Source of the DNA: JBHENN01 sp046262015
GTDB taxonomy: Bacteria > Actinomycetota > CADDZG01 > WHSQ01
Direction of reading: 5' to 3'
NCBI GenBank assembly: GCA_046262015.1
Contig: JBHENN010000092.1
Coordinates: forward strand, 1 to 18,598
Length of the DNA: 18,598 bases
In this document: one piece after another, positions 7,121 to 14,738 of the stretch
How positions within the stretch are numbered: the first letter of the stretch is position 1
Layout of the letters: every line of letters starts with the position of its first letter
The notes under the pieces: generated by a model
Seen by the model: only the letters and a program-made list of their open reading frames with translations
The model's database searches: none
What the model was told of the DNA's origin: nothing
Program-made: the position numbers and the translations under genes

Positions 7121-8077
7121 TCAGCCGGCGTCCGCGGCTCTGGCCAGGCGCGCGGCGGCACTCCGATACTGCTTGCCTGCGTGGTAGCTCGAACGAACCA
7201 GCGGCCCCGACTCGACCCACGCGAACCCCAGCTCGTCCTCCCCGAAGGCCTTGTAGCGACCGAACTCATCGGGATGCACCCACCGGTCGACCGCCAGGTG
7301 CCATCCGATGCTGGGCTGGAGGTACTGCCCGATGGTGAGAACGTCGCAGCCCGCGGCGCTGAGGTCGCGCATCGCGTCGTAGACCTCGGCCTCGGTCTCG
7401 CCCATGCCCACGATCAGGTTCGACTTGGTCACCTGGGCCGCCCGTAGCTCCTTGGCCACGCGCAGGAGGTCGAGGCTGGCTGCGTAGCCGAACCCCGGAC
7501 GGATCGATGGATGCAGCCTCCGGACGGTCTCCAGATTGTGAGCGAGCACGTCGGGTCCCGCGGCCACTACGCGCTCGAGCGAGGCGCGTGGGGCTTCGCG
7601 TCTGCCCTTGAAGTCCGGGATCAAGACCTCGATGCCGCAGTCGGGCGAAGTGTCACGTACCGCGCGCACCGTCGCCGCCCAGTGATGGGATGCCCCGTCG
7701 TCCAGATCGTCGCGCGCCACGCCGGTGACGACGGCGAACCTCAGCCCCATGAGACGGATCGCCTCGGCGACCTTGTCGGGCTCACCCGGATCGAGGGGCC
7801 GAGGCTTGGACGTCATGACGTCGCAGAACCCGCACCGCCGCGTGCAGAGGTCGCCGCACAGCAAGAAGGTCGCTTCGCGAGCCTCCCAGCACTCGTAGAT
7901 GTTGGGACAGGACGCTTCCTCGCAGACGGTGTGCAAGCCGCGCGCCCTCATGATCTCTCGGAGCTCGGTGAAGTTCTCCCCCTGCCGCACGCGGACCTTG
8001 AGCCACTCGGGCTTCCGCCCGGGACCGTCCCCTGGTGCCGCTCCACCACCAGGGGCGTTTCCCGGCGCGTGCAGCAT
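7121..8077 (-). CDS. lipA: Lipoyl synthase
   Basis: LipA is a radical SAM enzyme that inserts two sulphurs into protein-bound octanoyl groups to make lipoyl. The product is 318 residues from ATG 8077. The auxiliary cluster ligands are Cys52, Cys57 and Cys63 (CEEASCPNIYEC). The radical SAM cluster is Cys78, Cys82 and Cys85 (CTRRCGFC). The C-terminal R-S-S-Y-H-A motif, which binds the auxiliary cluster through serine, is present. All hallmarks are intact. A GGGGGTG precedes the ATG. A GTG at 8149 would add 24 residues and cannot be excluded. The gene follows the E1 beta gene by 77 bases and should modify the E2 made from the same run. Downstream it continues into the sugar importer. Confidence 0.97.
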   Translation of the reverse strand: MLHAPGNAPGGGAAPGDGPGRKPEWLKVRVRQGENFTELREIMRARGLHTVCEEASCPNIYECWEAREATFLLCGDLCTRRCGFCDVMTSKPRPLDPGEPDKVAEAIRLMGLRFAVVTGVARDDLDDGASHHWAATVRAVRDTSPDCGIEVLIPDFKGRREAPRASLERVVAAGPDVLAHNLETVRRLHPSIRPGFGYAASLDLLRVAKELRAAQVTKSNLIVGMGETEAEVYDAMRDLSAAGCDVLTIGQYLQPSIGWHLAVDRWVHPDEFGRYKAFGEDELGFAWVESGPLVRSSYHAGKQYRSAAARLARAADAG

Positions 8078-8154
8078 GGACACCCCCCGCCGCAGGTCGC
8101 GCTCCAGCTCGGCGCGCCCTTTGATCGTCGGGATCAGAACCTGCGCCACCTGAG

Positions 8155-9138
8155 CTAGAACTCCGCCAGCTTGCGCATCTCCTGCTCGATGCGGTCGGCA
8201 TCCGGCAGGAACCAGCTCTCGAGCGGCGCCGCGAACGGCATCGCCGGCACGTGGGGCCCTCCGATCCTGACGATCGGCCCGTCGAGGTCGAACAGCGCGT
8301 GCTCGGCGATCTGCGCCGCGACCTCCGCACCGACCCCGAGGAACTTGTTGTCCTCGTAGACGATCATCGCCTTGCCGGTCTTCGCCACCGAGGTCAACAC
8401 GGTGTCCATGTCGAGCGGATAGATGCTGCGAAGGTCGATCACCTCGACATCGATCCCCTCGCCGGAGAGGCGCTCGGCGGCCTCGACGCAGTAGTGGTGC
8501 ATCAGCCCGTAGGAGACGCACGTCAGATCCGCCCCCGCGCGGCGCACCTCGGCCTTGCCGAAGGGGATCGAGTAGCGCTCGTCGGGGACCTCGCCCTTCA
8601 CGGACCGGTAGGTCTTCTTGTGCTCGAGGAACAGCACGGGGTCGGGGTCGTCGATCGCCTGGACCAGCATCCCCTTCGCGTCGTACGAGGTGGACGGCGC
8701 GACGACCTTGAGCCCCGGGACGTGCGCGAACAGCGCCTCGATGGACTGTGAGTGGTACAGCGCCCCATGCACGCCACCTCCCCATGGCGCGCGGAAGACG
8801 ACGGGCACGTTGAAGTCGCCGTTCGATCGATACCGGATGCGCGCGGCCTCCTGGACGATCTGGTTGAACCCCGGGAAGATGAAGTCGGCGAACTGCATCT
8901 CCGCGACGGGTCGGAGACCGTCGAGAGCCATGCCTATCGCGACCCCGGCGATCAAGGCCTCATCCAAGGGCGTGTCCACCACCCGGCCCTCGCCGAACTC
9001 GTCGAGGAAGCCCATCGTCGCCCGGAACACGCCGCCGCGCGCCCCCACGTCCTCGCCCAGGACCAGGACCCGGTCGTCCGCCTTCATCTCGTCCCACAAC
9101 GTGTCGTGGATCGTCTGGATCAGGTTCTTCTCGGTCAT
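8155..9138 (-). CDS. bkdB: 2-oxo acid dehydrogenase E1 beta (branched-chain type)
   Basis: This 327-residue subunit pairs with E1 alpha to form the thiamine-diphosphate-dependent decarboxylase of the complex. Typical blocks are visible: DRVLVLGEDVG near 22, VVDTPLDEALIAGVAIGMA near 53-71, the FADFIFPGFNQI segment, and FRAPWGGGVHGALYHSQSIE near 112-131, where a His takes part in catalysis. The C-terminal transketolase domain contains DLRSIYPLD and VGAEVAAQIAE. The ATG at 9138 overlaps the E1 alpha stop as ATGA and has a GGAGG eight bases upstream. A very long frame continues upstream, but it is antisense-like noise over E1 alpha. Length is normal for the family. Confidence 0.96.
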   Translation of the reverse strand: MTEKNLIQTIHDTLWDEMKADDRVLVLGEDVGARGGVFRATMGFLDEFGEGRVVDTPLDEALIAGVAIGMALDGLRPVAEMQFADFIFPGFNQIVQEAARIRYRSNGDFNVPVVFRAPWGGGVHGALYHSQSIEALFAHVPGLKVVAPSTSYDAKGMLVQAIDDPDPVLFLEHKKTYRSVKGEVPDERYSIPFGKAEVRRAGADLTCVSYGLMHHYCVEAAERLSGEGIDVEVIDLRSIYPLDMDTVLTSVAKTGKAMIVYEDNKFLGVGAEVAAQIAEHALFDLDGPIVRIGGPHVPAMPFAAPLESWFLPDADRIEQEMRKLAEF

Positions 9139-10142
9139 CGCACGGCCTCCGGCGCGTAGACGTTCGCAGCGGCCGTCGAGGGATCCGGATAGTCCGCCGC
9201 CTCCGCTTCCTGCGAGCCCTGAGCGACCTCCTCGCGCGTCCGCTCCCTCAGCTCGTCGAGCTTGGCGTCGTCCAGGAGGTCGACGGACCTCAGGTATGCC
9301 TCGAAGCGCGGGATGGGGTCCTTCTTGCGCCACTCGTCGACCTCTTCGCGCGGCCGGTAGGTGCGATCGTCGTCGTCGGAGGTGTGGGAGTAGTAACGGT
9401 AGGTACGCAGCTCGATCAGCGTCGGTCCCTCGCCCGCGCGGGCTCGATCGACGGCGTCCTTGGTGAGCCGGTAGGACTCGAGGACGTCGTTGCCGTCGCC
9501 TTCGAATCCCGGCATGCCGTACCCCTGCGCCCGCAGATAGACGCGGCCGGCGACCTGCTTGGCCTCGGGGACGCTGATGGCGTACTGGTTGTTCTCGCAC
9601 ACGAACACCAACGGAAGCTTGTGGATGCCGGCGAAGTTCATCCCCCCGTGCCAATCTCCTTCGGAGGTCCCACCCTCGCCGAACCACGTGCCGACCACCG
9701 CGTCTTCCTTCTTGAGCTTCTTGGAATAGGCGATGCCGGCGGCATGCAGCACCTGCGTGGCGATGGGAGACGAGCCGGTGATGATGTTCCTGCTCTTCGA
9801 GCCCCAGTGCGCCGGCATATGGCGTCCCCCCGAAGACGGATCGTCCTTCTTGCCGAACAAGCCGAGGAAGACGTCGCGCGGCGTGAACCCCGCGACGAGA
9901 ACCAGCGCGAGGTCGCGGTAGTAGGGGCAGAAGACGTCTTTGCCTCTCTCGAACGCCCACGCGGATCCCACCTGAGCACCTTCGTGACCGGACACCGGCA
10001 CAACGAACGGGGCTTTGCCCTGCCGGTTGAGAGCCCACTGCCGTTCGTCACACGCCCGTGCGAGGAGCATGAAGCGGTACATCTCCAGGAGGTCCTCTTC
10101 CTTGAGACCAAGCTCGGTGTGCCTGTCTTTGCTCTTGCCCAT
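9135..10142 (-). CDS. bkdA: 2-oxo acid dehydrogenase E1 alpha (branched-chain type)
   Basis: This 335-residue thiamine-diphosphate-binding subunit has a cofactor motif that starts G155-E-G and ends with the Asn pair 184-185 (CENNQYAIS). GEG in place of GDG followed by TSEGD is characteristic of branched-chain oxo acid dehydrogenases. YYRDLALVL (74-82), GGRHMPAHWGSK (105-116) and WRKKDPIPRFE also match that branch better than pyruvate dehydrogenase. It probably oxidises 2-oxoacids from Val, Leu and Ile, but substrate cannot be fixed without assay because such complexes can also use pyruvate. ATG 10142 has AGGAGG nine bases upstream. It is 27 bases after lipB and overlaps E1 beta by four bases. 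Confidence 0.95.
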   Translation of the reverse strand: MGKSKDRHTELGLKEEDLLEMYRFMLLARACDERQWALNRQGKAPFVVPVSGHEGAQVGSAWAFERGKDVFCPYYRDLALVLVAGFTPRDVFLGLFGKKDDPSSGGRHMPAHWGSKSRNIITGSSPIATQVLHAAGIAYSKKLKKEDAVVGTWFGEGGTSEGDWHGGMNFAGIHKLPLVFVCENNQYAISVPEAKQVAGRVYLRAQGYGMPGFEGDGNDVLESYRLTKDAVDRARAGEGPTLIELRTYRYYSHTSDDDDRTYRPREEVDEWRKKDPIPRFEAYLRSVDLLDDAKLDELRERTREEVAQGSQEAEAADYPDPSTAAANVYAPEAVR

Positions 10143-10169
10143 CTATCTCTGCCTCCTCGGCTGCGTTGC

Positions 10170-10904
10170 CTAGGTCGTGGTGACTGCGATCGGTAGATCG
10201 TTCGGATGAAGTGCGTGGGGGTGCGCCCATAGGAGCGCGCGCTCGAACACGTCGGCGAGGTGACCGGCAGCGATCGTCGCGACCTCCTTCACGGGGGGGC
10301 GCCTCCCGGTCTGTGCCGCCACGGACGTCACCCAGCGGCCTTCGATCCCACAGGGCACGATCCCCGAGAACATCGAGAGATCCGTGCTGACGTTGAACGC
10401 GAAGCCGTGCATCGTGATCCCCCGGGTGATCTTCACTCCGATCGCGCCGATCTTGTCGGTGCCGACCCACACCCCGGTGTGCTCCGGATCGCGATGGGCC
10501 CGGACCCCGAGGTCGGCCGCGGTCCGGATCAGGACATCCTCGAGCCGCCGCAGGTAGGCGACGACGTCGTAGCGCTCGCCCAGTGCCAAGATCGGATAGC
10601 CCACCAGTTGGCCGGGCCCGTGATAGGTCGCTCGCCCACCGCGGTCGACCCGGTAAAGCGCGATGCCGCGCGCGGCGCGTTGAGACTCCCCGTACACGAG
10701 GTCCCTCTCACTGGTGCGGCGCCCGAGCGTGTACGTGGGAGGGTGCTCCAGAAGCATCAGGCTGTCGCCGAGGTCGCCGTCCAGACGGGCGAGGAACAGC
10801 TCCTGCTGCCACTGCCATGCCGCGCCGTACTCGACCGACCCCGCCCACGAGGCGGTCACCGCCGGCGTGACCCGGGCCGCAACCCCCGTACCGGAGCGGC
10901 TCAT
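10170..10904 (-). CDS. lipB: Lipoyl(octanoyl) transferase
   Basis: LipB moves octanoate from acyl carrier protein to the lipoyl lysine of E2, the step before LipA. The product is 244 residues. The substrate-binding motif RGGRATYHGPGQLVGYP lies at 89-105. The catalytic Lys is in GVKI (Lys158) and the acyl-thioester Cys is Cys185 in the sequence P-C-G-I. ATG 10904 overlaps the E2 stop as ATGA, so E2 and the enzyme that modifies it are translationally coupled. A long open frame reaching back over E2 is a shadow and was ignored. Being wedged between E2 and E1 alpha is an unusual position for lipB. Confidence 0.96.
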   Translation of the reverse strand: MSRSGTGVAARVTPAVTASWAGSVEYGAAWQWQQELFLARLDGDLGDSLMLLEHPPTYTLGRRTSERDLVYGESQRAARGIALYRVDRGGRATYHGPGQLVGYPILALGERYDVVAYLRRLEDVLIRTAADLGVRAHRDPEHTGVWVGTDKIGAIGVKITRGITMHGFAFNVSTDLSMFSGIVPCGIEGRWVTSVAAQTGRRPPVKEVATIAAGHLADVFERALLWAHPHALHPNDLPIAVTTT

Positions 10905-12400
10905 CCGCCGAGGTACTTCGCCAGCTCGGGGGCGAAATCGGTCGTCTCGATGCGCTCGCGCAGACGCGCCAGGAACTTCGCGGCCTCTGCGCCGTCGATC
11001 GTGCGGTGATCCCACGACATCGAGAAGAACCCCATGCTGCGGATCGCGATCGCGTCGTCGGGCGTGACGACGACCCGCTTCTGGATGGCTTCGAAGCCCA
11101 GGATCGCCGTCTGGCCGCGCGGGATGATCGGGACCGAGATGATGGACCCGAACGGGCCCGGGTTCGTGATGGTGAAGGTCCCGCCCGCCAGATCGTCGGG
11201 GGCGAGCTTCTTGGAACGCGCCCGGGACGCGACATCGTTGATCGCTCGAGCCAGCCCGACGAGGTTCAGCTCGTCGGCACCCTTGACCACGGGGACGATC
11301 AATCCGCCGCCCTCGAGCGCGACCGCGATCCCGAGGTTCACGTACCGGCGGAGACGGTTCGCCTGGTTCTCCTCGTCGTAAGCCGCGTTCACCTCCGGCA
11401 TCTCGAGCAACGTCTCGCATACGGCTCGACCGAGGAACGGCATGTAGGTGAGGTTGAACCCCTCCTGGCGCGCGAAGCTGTTCTTGACGCGCGTACGCAG
11501 CGCGACGATCTCGCTCCAGTCCGCCTCGACCGCGTTCCACGCGCGCGCCGTCTCGAGGTGCGATGCCACCATGTGCTCGGCGGTTCGGCGCCGGATGTTG
11601 CTCCACGGCACGAGCTCCTCGCGCGCCGCGCCGGCGCGTGCCGCCGCGCCCTCGGGCGCCGGCGCCGCTCGCTCGGGTGCGGATGCCGAGGGGGTGGGCT
11701 CGGCCGAGGCTGCGGGACGCGTCAGGGTGCCGCTCGTGCGCGTCTCGATGAACCTCATCACGTCCTGCTTGCGGATCCTGCCGCCGGTGCCGGATCCCTC
11801 GATGTCGTCGAGGTCGACGTCGTTCTCGTCCGCGAGACGCCGGACCAACGGCGAGATGATGCCGCGCTTGCTGAGGTCGCCGGACCGGCTCCGGGAAGCG
11901 TGGGAAGGCCTCGGCGCGGGGGGATCGAAGTCGTTGCGCTGATAGTCGCTGCGGCGCGCCGTGTCGGCGGGCTCGGCGGCGGCGGCTGGGGCCTCTCCGT
12001 TCCACGCCGGTCGGTCCTCAGCCTCGCTCGTGGTCTCCTCGGCCGCCGGCTGCTCGGCGTCGGGCTGTGCTCCTGTGTCCGGAGCGCCCGCTGAAGCGGA
12101 CGCTCCGGCGTCGGTGGCGGCGGCTTCCGTGGGCGCAGCGGGCGCAGCCTCGGCGGCTCCCGCGCCGTCCTCGCCGATGACCGCGATGGGCGTGCCGACC
12201 CCGACCGTGTCGCCCCCCTGGACCAGGATCTTCGAGAGCTTGCCCGACAGCGACGACGGCACCTCGGAATCCACCTTGTCGGTGGAGATCTCGACGAGGA
12301 GCTCGTCCTCGGCGACATCGTCGCCTTCCTTCTTCAGCCAGCGCGTGATCGTGCCTTCGACGACCGACTCGCCGAGCTGGGGCATCTTGATCTCCGGCAT
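10901..12400 (-). CDS. bkdC: 2-oxo acid dehydrogenase E2 acyltransferase
   Basis: E2 is the 499-residue core of the complex. It has one lipoyl domain at about 1-76 with the lipoyl Lys42 in STDKV, then a very long Ala/Pro/Glu-rich linker (77-180). A peripheral-subunit-binding domain at about 181-221 contains SPLVRRLADENDVDL and GTGGRIRKQDV. A second Ala/Pro-rich linker precedes the acyltransferase domain from about 260. The catalytic motif HRTIDG is at 465-470 with His465 and Asp469. ATG 12400 has GGGAGGG 11 bases upstream. The gene sits downstream of lpdA and upstream of lipB. With branched-chain type E1 it should act as a branched-chain acyltransferase, but some actinobacterial E2 proteins are shared between complexes, so the symbol is provisional. 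Confidence 0.95.
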   Translation of the reverse strand: MPEIKMPQLGESVVEGTITRWLKKEGDDVAEDELLVEISTDKVDSEVPSSLSGKLSKILVQGGDTVGVGTPIAVIGEDGAGAAEAAPAAPTEAAATDAGASASAGAPDTGAQPDAEQPAAEETTSEAEDRPAWNGEAPAAAAEPADTARRSDYQRNDFDPPAPRPSHASRSRSGDLSKRGIISPLVRRLADENDVDLDDIEGSGTGGRIRKQDVMRFIETRTSGTLTRPAASAEPTPSASAPERAAPAPEGAAARAGAAREELVPWSNIRRRTAEHMVASHLETARAWNAVEADWSEIVALRTRVKNSFARQEGFNLTYMPFLGRAVCETLLEMPEVNAAYDEENQANRLRRYVNLGIAVALEGGGLIVPVVKGADELNLVGLARAINDVASRARSKKLAPDDLAGGTFTITNPGPFGSIISVPIIPRGQTAILGFEAIQKRVVVTPDDAIAIRSMGFFSMSWDHRTIDGAEAAKFLARLRERIETTDFAPELAKYLGG

Positions 12401-12437
12401 CTAGTCGACCCTCCCGTCGCACGACAGCACCGTCGCT

Positions 12438-12489
12438 CGCATCCGCAACAACCGCCGGAGCGGCTCCCAAGGGTACCCCCACGGATGCG
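12438..12489 (-). promoter_or_regulatory. Structured leader between lpdA and E2
   Basis: The gap holds a perfect 8-bp inverted repeat, CGCATCCG at 12438-12445 and CGGATGCG at 12482-12489, separated by 36 bases. The loop includes further self-complementary pieces: GGAG-CGG-CTCC and the palindrome GGGTACCC. The structure ends 37 bases before the E2 start. It could be an attenuator, an mRNA processing or stability element, or an operator. No known riboswitch class is recognised. Confidence 0.35.
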
Positions 12490-12496
12490 GGCCGGA

Positions 12497-12520
12497 CCTC
12501 CGCCGAGCTGGCCCCGGAGG
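12497..12520 (-). terminator. Hairpin downstream of lpdA
   Basis: CCTCCG (12497-12502) and CGGAGG (12515-12520) pair around a 12-base loop, 27 bases after the lpdA stop. There is no T-tract. It may reduce read-through from lpdA into E2, or be part of the larger folded gap next to it. Confidence 0.3.
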
Positions 12521-12546
12521 AACCGCGCGCGGGCGTCGAACCCCGG

Positions 12547-13971
12547 CTACGCGCCGTGAAGCGGCTTACCGGCGAGGTCGAGGAACGTCTCGCCCAGCAC
12601 CTCGGTCAGCGTGGGATGCGGATGGATGAGCTCGGCCAGCTCCGAGGGATACGCCTCCCATGCGGTCGTCAGCATCGCTTCCGAGATGAGGTCGGATGCG
12701 CGTGGGCCGACGATGTGAACCCCCAGGATCGCTCCGTCCTTCTCGGCGACGACCTTCACGAAACCCTGTCCTCCACCCAGCATCACCGCGCGCGCATTGG
12801 CCGAGAAGGGTTGGCGCTCGGTGACGACCTCCTTGCCGAGCTCCTTCGCCTTCTGCTCGGTCAGACCGACCGCGGCGACCTCCGGCTGGCAATAGATCAC
12901 GTGGGCGATGCTCGCGTAGTCCACCGGCGTAGGCTCCTGCCCCGCGATCGTCTCGGCGACCTTGATGCCCTCGATGAAGGCCACGTGGGCGAGTTGCGGA
13001 TGAGGCCAGCCGGAATCCGGGACCTGAACGGCGTCGCCGATCGCGTACATGCCTTCGACGCTCGTCCGGAACGACTGGTCGACCGTGATGAAGCCGCTAT
13101 CGGTCTCGATCCCGGCCTCCTCCAGCCCCATCCCACCGGTACGCGGAACGCGCCCTATCGCCACGAACATCCGGTCCGCCGTGAGCGTCCGACCGTCACC
13201 GTCCTTGTCGATCTGGACCTCGACGCCGTCCTCGGTCGTCGTGGCGCCCGTCACCGACACCCCAAGGTGGAACCTGATTCCCCGGCGCGCCAGGATCTTG
13301 GCAAGCGCCTCGGAGATGTCGGAGTCCTCTGCGGGAGCGATGCGATCGAGCATCTCGACGACGTCGACCTCGGCGCCGAACGACCGGTAGATGCTGGCGA
13401 ACTCCAGCCCTATGTAGTTGCCCCCGACAACGACGACCGACGAGGGGATGTCCTGAGCGACCAAACCGTGGTCCGAGTTCTGCACCTTGTCACCGTCGGC
13501 CTCGATGAACGGAAGGCCGCGTGGAACCGACCCCGGCGCCAGCAGCACGGCCCGCCCCGCGGTCAAGGTCCGGTCGCCGTCCGCCGTCTCCACCACGATC
13601 GTCCGTGCACCGGTCACGCGGCCGCGGCCTTCGACGAGCTCGACCTTCTTGCGCTTCACGAGACCAGACAGACCCCGGTACATCTGGCCGACGACCGAGT
13701 CCTTGAATCCGAGCACCTTGCCCCAGTCGACCTCGGGATCGCCCACGAGGACCCCGAACTTCCCCGCCTCCCGGATCTCGTCCACCAGCTCGGCCGAGTG
13801 AAGCAGGGCCTTGGTGGGGATGCACCCGCGATGCAGGCAGGTCCCGCCGACCTTGTCCATCTCGATCATGGCGACCGACAGGCCGAGGGACGCGGCGCGG
13901 AAAGCCGCCGAGTAGCCCCCGTTGCCCCCACCCAGGATGACGAGATCGAAGGTGTCCGAGTCCTGCGCCAC
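12547..13971 (-). CDS. lpdA: Dihydrolipoyl dehydrogenase (E3)
   Basis: This FAD enzyme reoxidises the dihydrolipoyl group of E2 and reduces NAD. It is 474 residues, the usual length. The FAD-binding GGGNGGYSAA is at 14-23, the redox-active disulphide is Cys45/Cys50 in GGTCLHRGCIP, the NAD-binding VVVGGNYIGLEF lies mid-protein, and the C-terminal His452/Glu457 dyad is in HPHPTLTE. GTG 13971 has a GGGAGG about six bases upstream. It is first in the run of complex genes, separated from E2 by 146 bases, so it may have its own control while still supplying the complex. GGN-GG in place of GxGxxG is common in this family. Confidence 0.96.
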   Translation of the reverse strand: MAQDSDTFDLVILGGGNGGYSAAFRAASLGLSVAMIEMDKVGGTCLHRGCIPTKALLHSAELVDEIREAGKFGVLVGDPEVDWGKVLGFKDSVVGQMYRGLSGLVKRKKVELVEGRGRVTGARTIVVETADGDRTLTAGRAVLLAPGSVPRGLPFIEADGDKVQNSDHGLVAQDIPSSVVVVGGNYIGLEFASIYRSFGAEVDVVEMLDRIAPAEDSDISEALAKILARRGIRFHLGVSVTGATTTEDGVEVQIDKDGDGRTLTADRMFVAIGRVPRTGGMGLEEAGIETDSGFITVDQSFRTSVEGMYAIGDAVQVPDSGWPHPQLAHVAFIEGIKVAETIAGQEPTPVDYASIAHVIYCQPEVAAVGLTEQKAKELGKEVVTERQPFSANARAVMLGGGQGFVKVVAEKDGAILGVHIVGPRASDLISEAMLTTAWEAYPSELAELIHPHPTLTEVLGETFLDLAGKPLHGA

Positions 13972-14039
13972 TGGAACCTCCCAAGCTCGACCGACCGGGC
14001 GCCCCGCCGACGATACAACCGCGCGTCGCGCCGGTGGAT

Positions 14040-14053
14040 GGCTCCGGCGAGCC
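14040..14053 (-). terminator. Hairpin downstream of ferritin
   Basis: GGCTC-CGGC-GAGCC is a 5-bp stem with a 4-base loop, 25 bases beyond the ferritin stop and before lpdA. It is plausible as an end of the ferritin transcript, but short and without a T-tract. Confidence 0.3.
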
Positions 14054-14078
14054 GGGCCGAACGGAGCCGCGAAGTTCC

Positions 14079-14582
14079 TCAGGCGGGTGTCGGAGCCCCG
14101 CGCGCGCCCAGCTCGCGGTCGAACATCAGCAAGCTCGCCATGCTGTCACCGACCATCTTCAGCGTGTCGACGATCTGCCCGGCGCTCTTCTCCTCCTCTA
14201 CCTGCTCGCTGACGAACCACTGGAGGAACACCTCGCTCGCGTAGTCCTTCTCGGCGACCGCGCGCCCGTACAGCTCGTGGATCGCGCGCGTGACCTCCTT
14301 CTCGTGGTCGAACGCTTTCTGGAACGCGTCCAGCGGGGCCTTGTACTTGGCCGGCGGCTCCGCGATCGCGAGCAGGGTGACGCGTCCACCGCGGTCGTAG
14401 ATGTAGTCCCAGAACTTCATCGCGTGGGCATACTCCTCCTTCGCTTGCGCGCGCATCCACCCGGCGAAGCCCGGTAGGTTGGCCGCTTCGAAGTTGGCCG
14501 CCATCGCGAGATACAGGTACGCGGAGTACAGCTCCTGGTTGAGATGGGTGTTCATGGCGTCTTGGAGATCCTTGCTGGGCAT
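14079..14582 (-). CDS. ftnA: Ferritin with intact ferroxidase centre
   Basis: This 167-residue cytoplasmic iron-storage protein forms a 24-subunit cage. The ferroxidase ligands are all present at positions matching E. coli FtnA: Glu17, Glu50, His53, Glu94 and Gln127, with Glu49, Glu126 and Glu130 available for the third iron site. There is no methionine suitable as a haem ligand of the bacterioferritin kind at residue 52, which is Ala here, so it is non-haem ferritin. ATG 14582 has a GGGAGGG eight bases upstream. It is transcribed toward lpdA but probably alone, since 107 bases and a hairpin separate them. A large inverted repeat lies in its upstream gap (14626-14660). Confidence 0.95.
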   Translation of the reverse strand: MPSKDLQDAMNTHLNQELYSAYLYLAMAANFEAANLPGFAGWMRAQAKEEYAHAMKFWDYIYDRGGRVTLLAIAEPPAKYKAPLDAFQKAFDHEKEVTRAIHELYGRAVAEKDYASEVFLQWFVSEQVEEEKSAGQIVDTLKMVGDSMASLLMFDRELGARGAPTPA

Positions 14583-14625
14583 GGCGTCCCTCCCGAGAAG
14601 TGAACGGATCGATCGCCCAAGAGTA

Positions 14626-14660
14626 GGCGCGCCGGGACGGACTTCGTTGTCCGGCGCGCC
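14626..14660. promoter_or_regulatory. Large GC inverted repeat upstream of ferritin
   Basis: GGCGCGCCGG (14626-14635) and CCGGCGCGCC (14651-14660) form 10-bp perfect arms around a 15-base spacer. Each arm contains the 8-bp palindrome GGCGCGCC. On the minus strand the left arm directly precedes TACTCT (14620-14625), a possible -10 for ferritin, so the repeat would cover the core promoter. This is a suitable place for a repressor, and the divergent gene at 14739 could also be affected. No -35 is obvious. The operator idea is inference. Confidence 0.4.
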
Positions 14661-14738
14661 GAACGCCGCGCCTCAGGTCGCCCTTGCGCCCGGCCTTCGG
14701 CGGAGCATCCTCACAGTGCAGTGTGCGACGATGTGATC

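Noticed and set aside
6373..7338. 321-codon open frame on the + strand opposite the permease and lipA
   Set aside because: Gln/Arg/His/Gly-rich noise that crosses the boundary between two real genes.
12556..14244. 562-codon open frame on the + strand opposite lpdA
   Set aside because: It is rich in Arg, His, Asp and Gly, lacks domains, and lies exactly opposite a well-conserved lpdA, so it is a reverse-strand shadow.
14626..14660. Fur, IdeR or DtxR box for ferritin
   Set aside because: The repeat is made almost only of G and C and does not fit the AT-containing consensus of these regulators.
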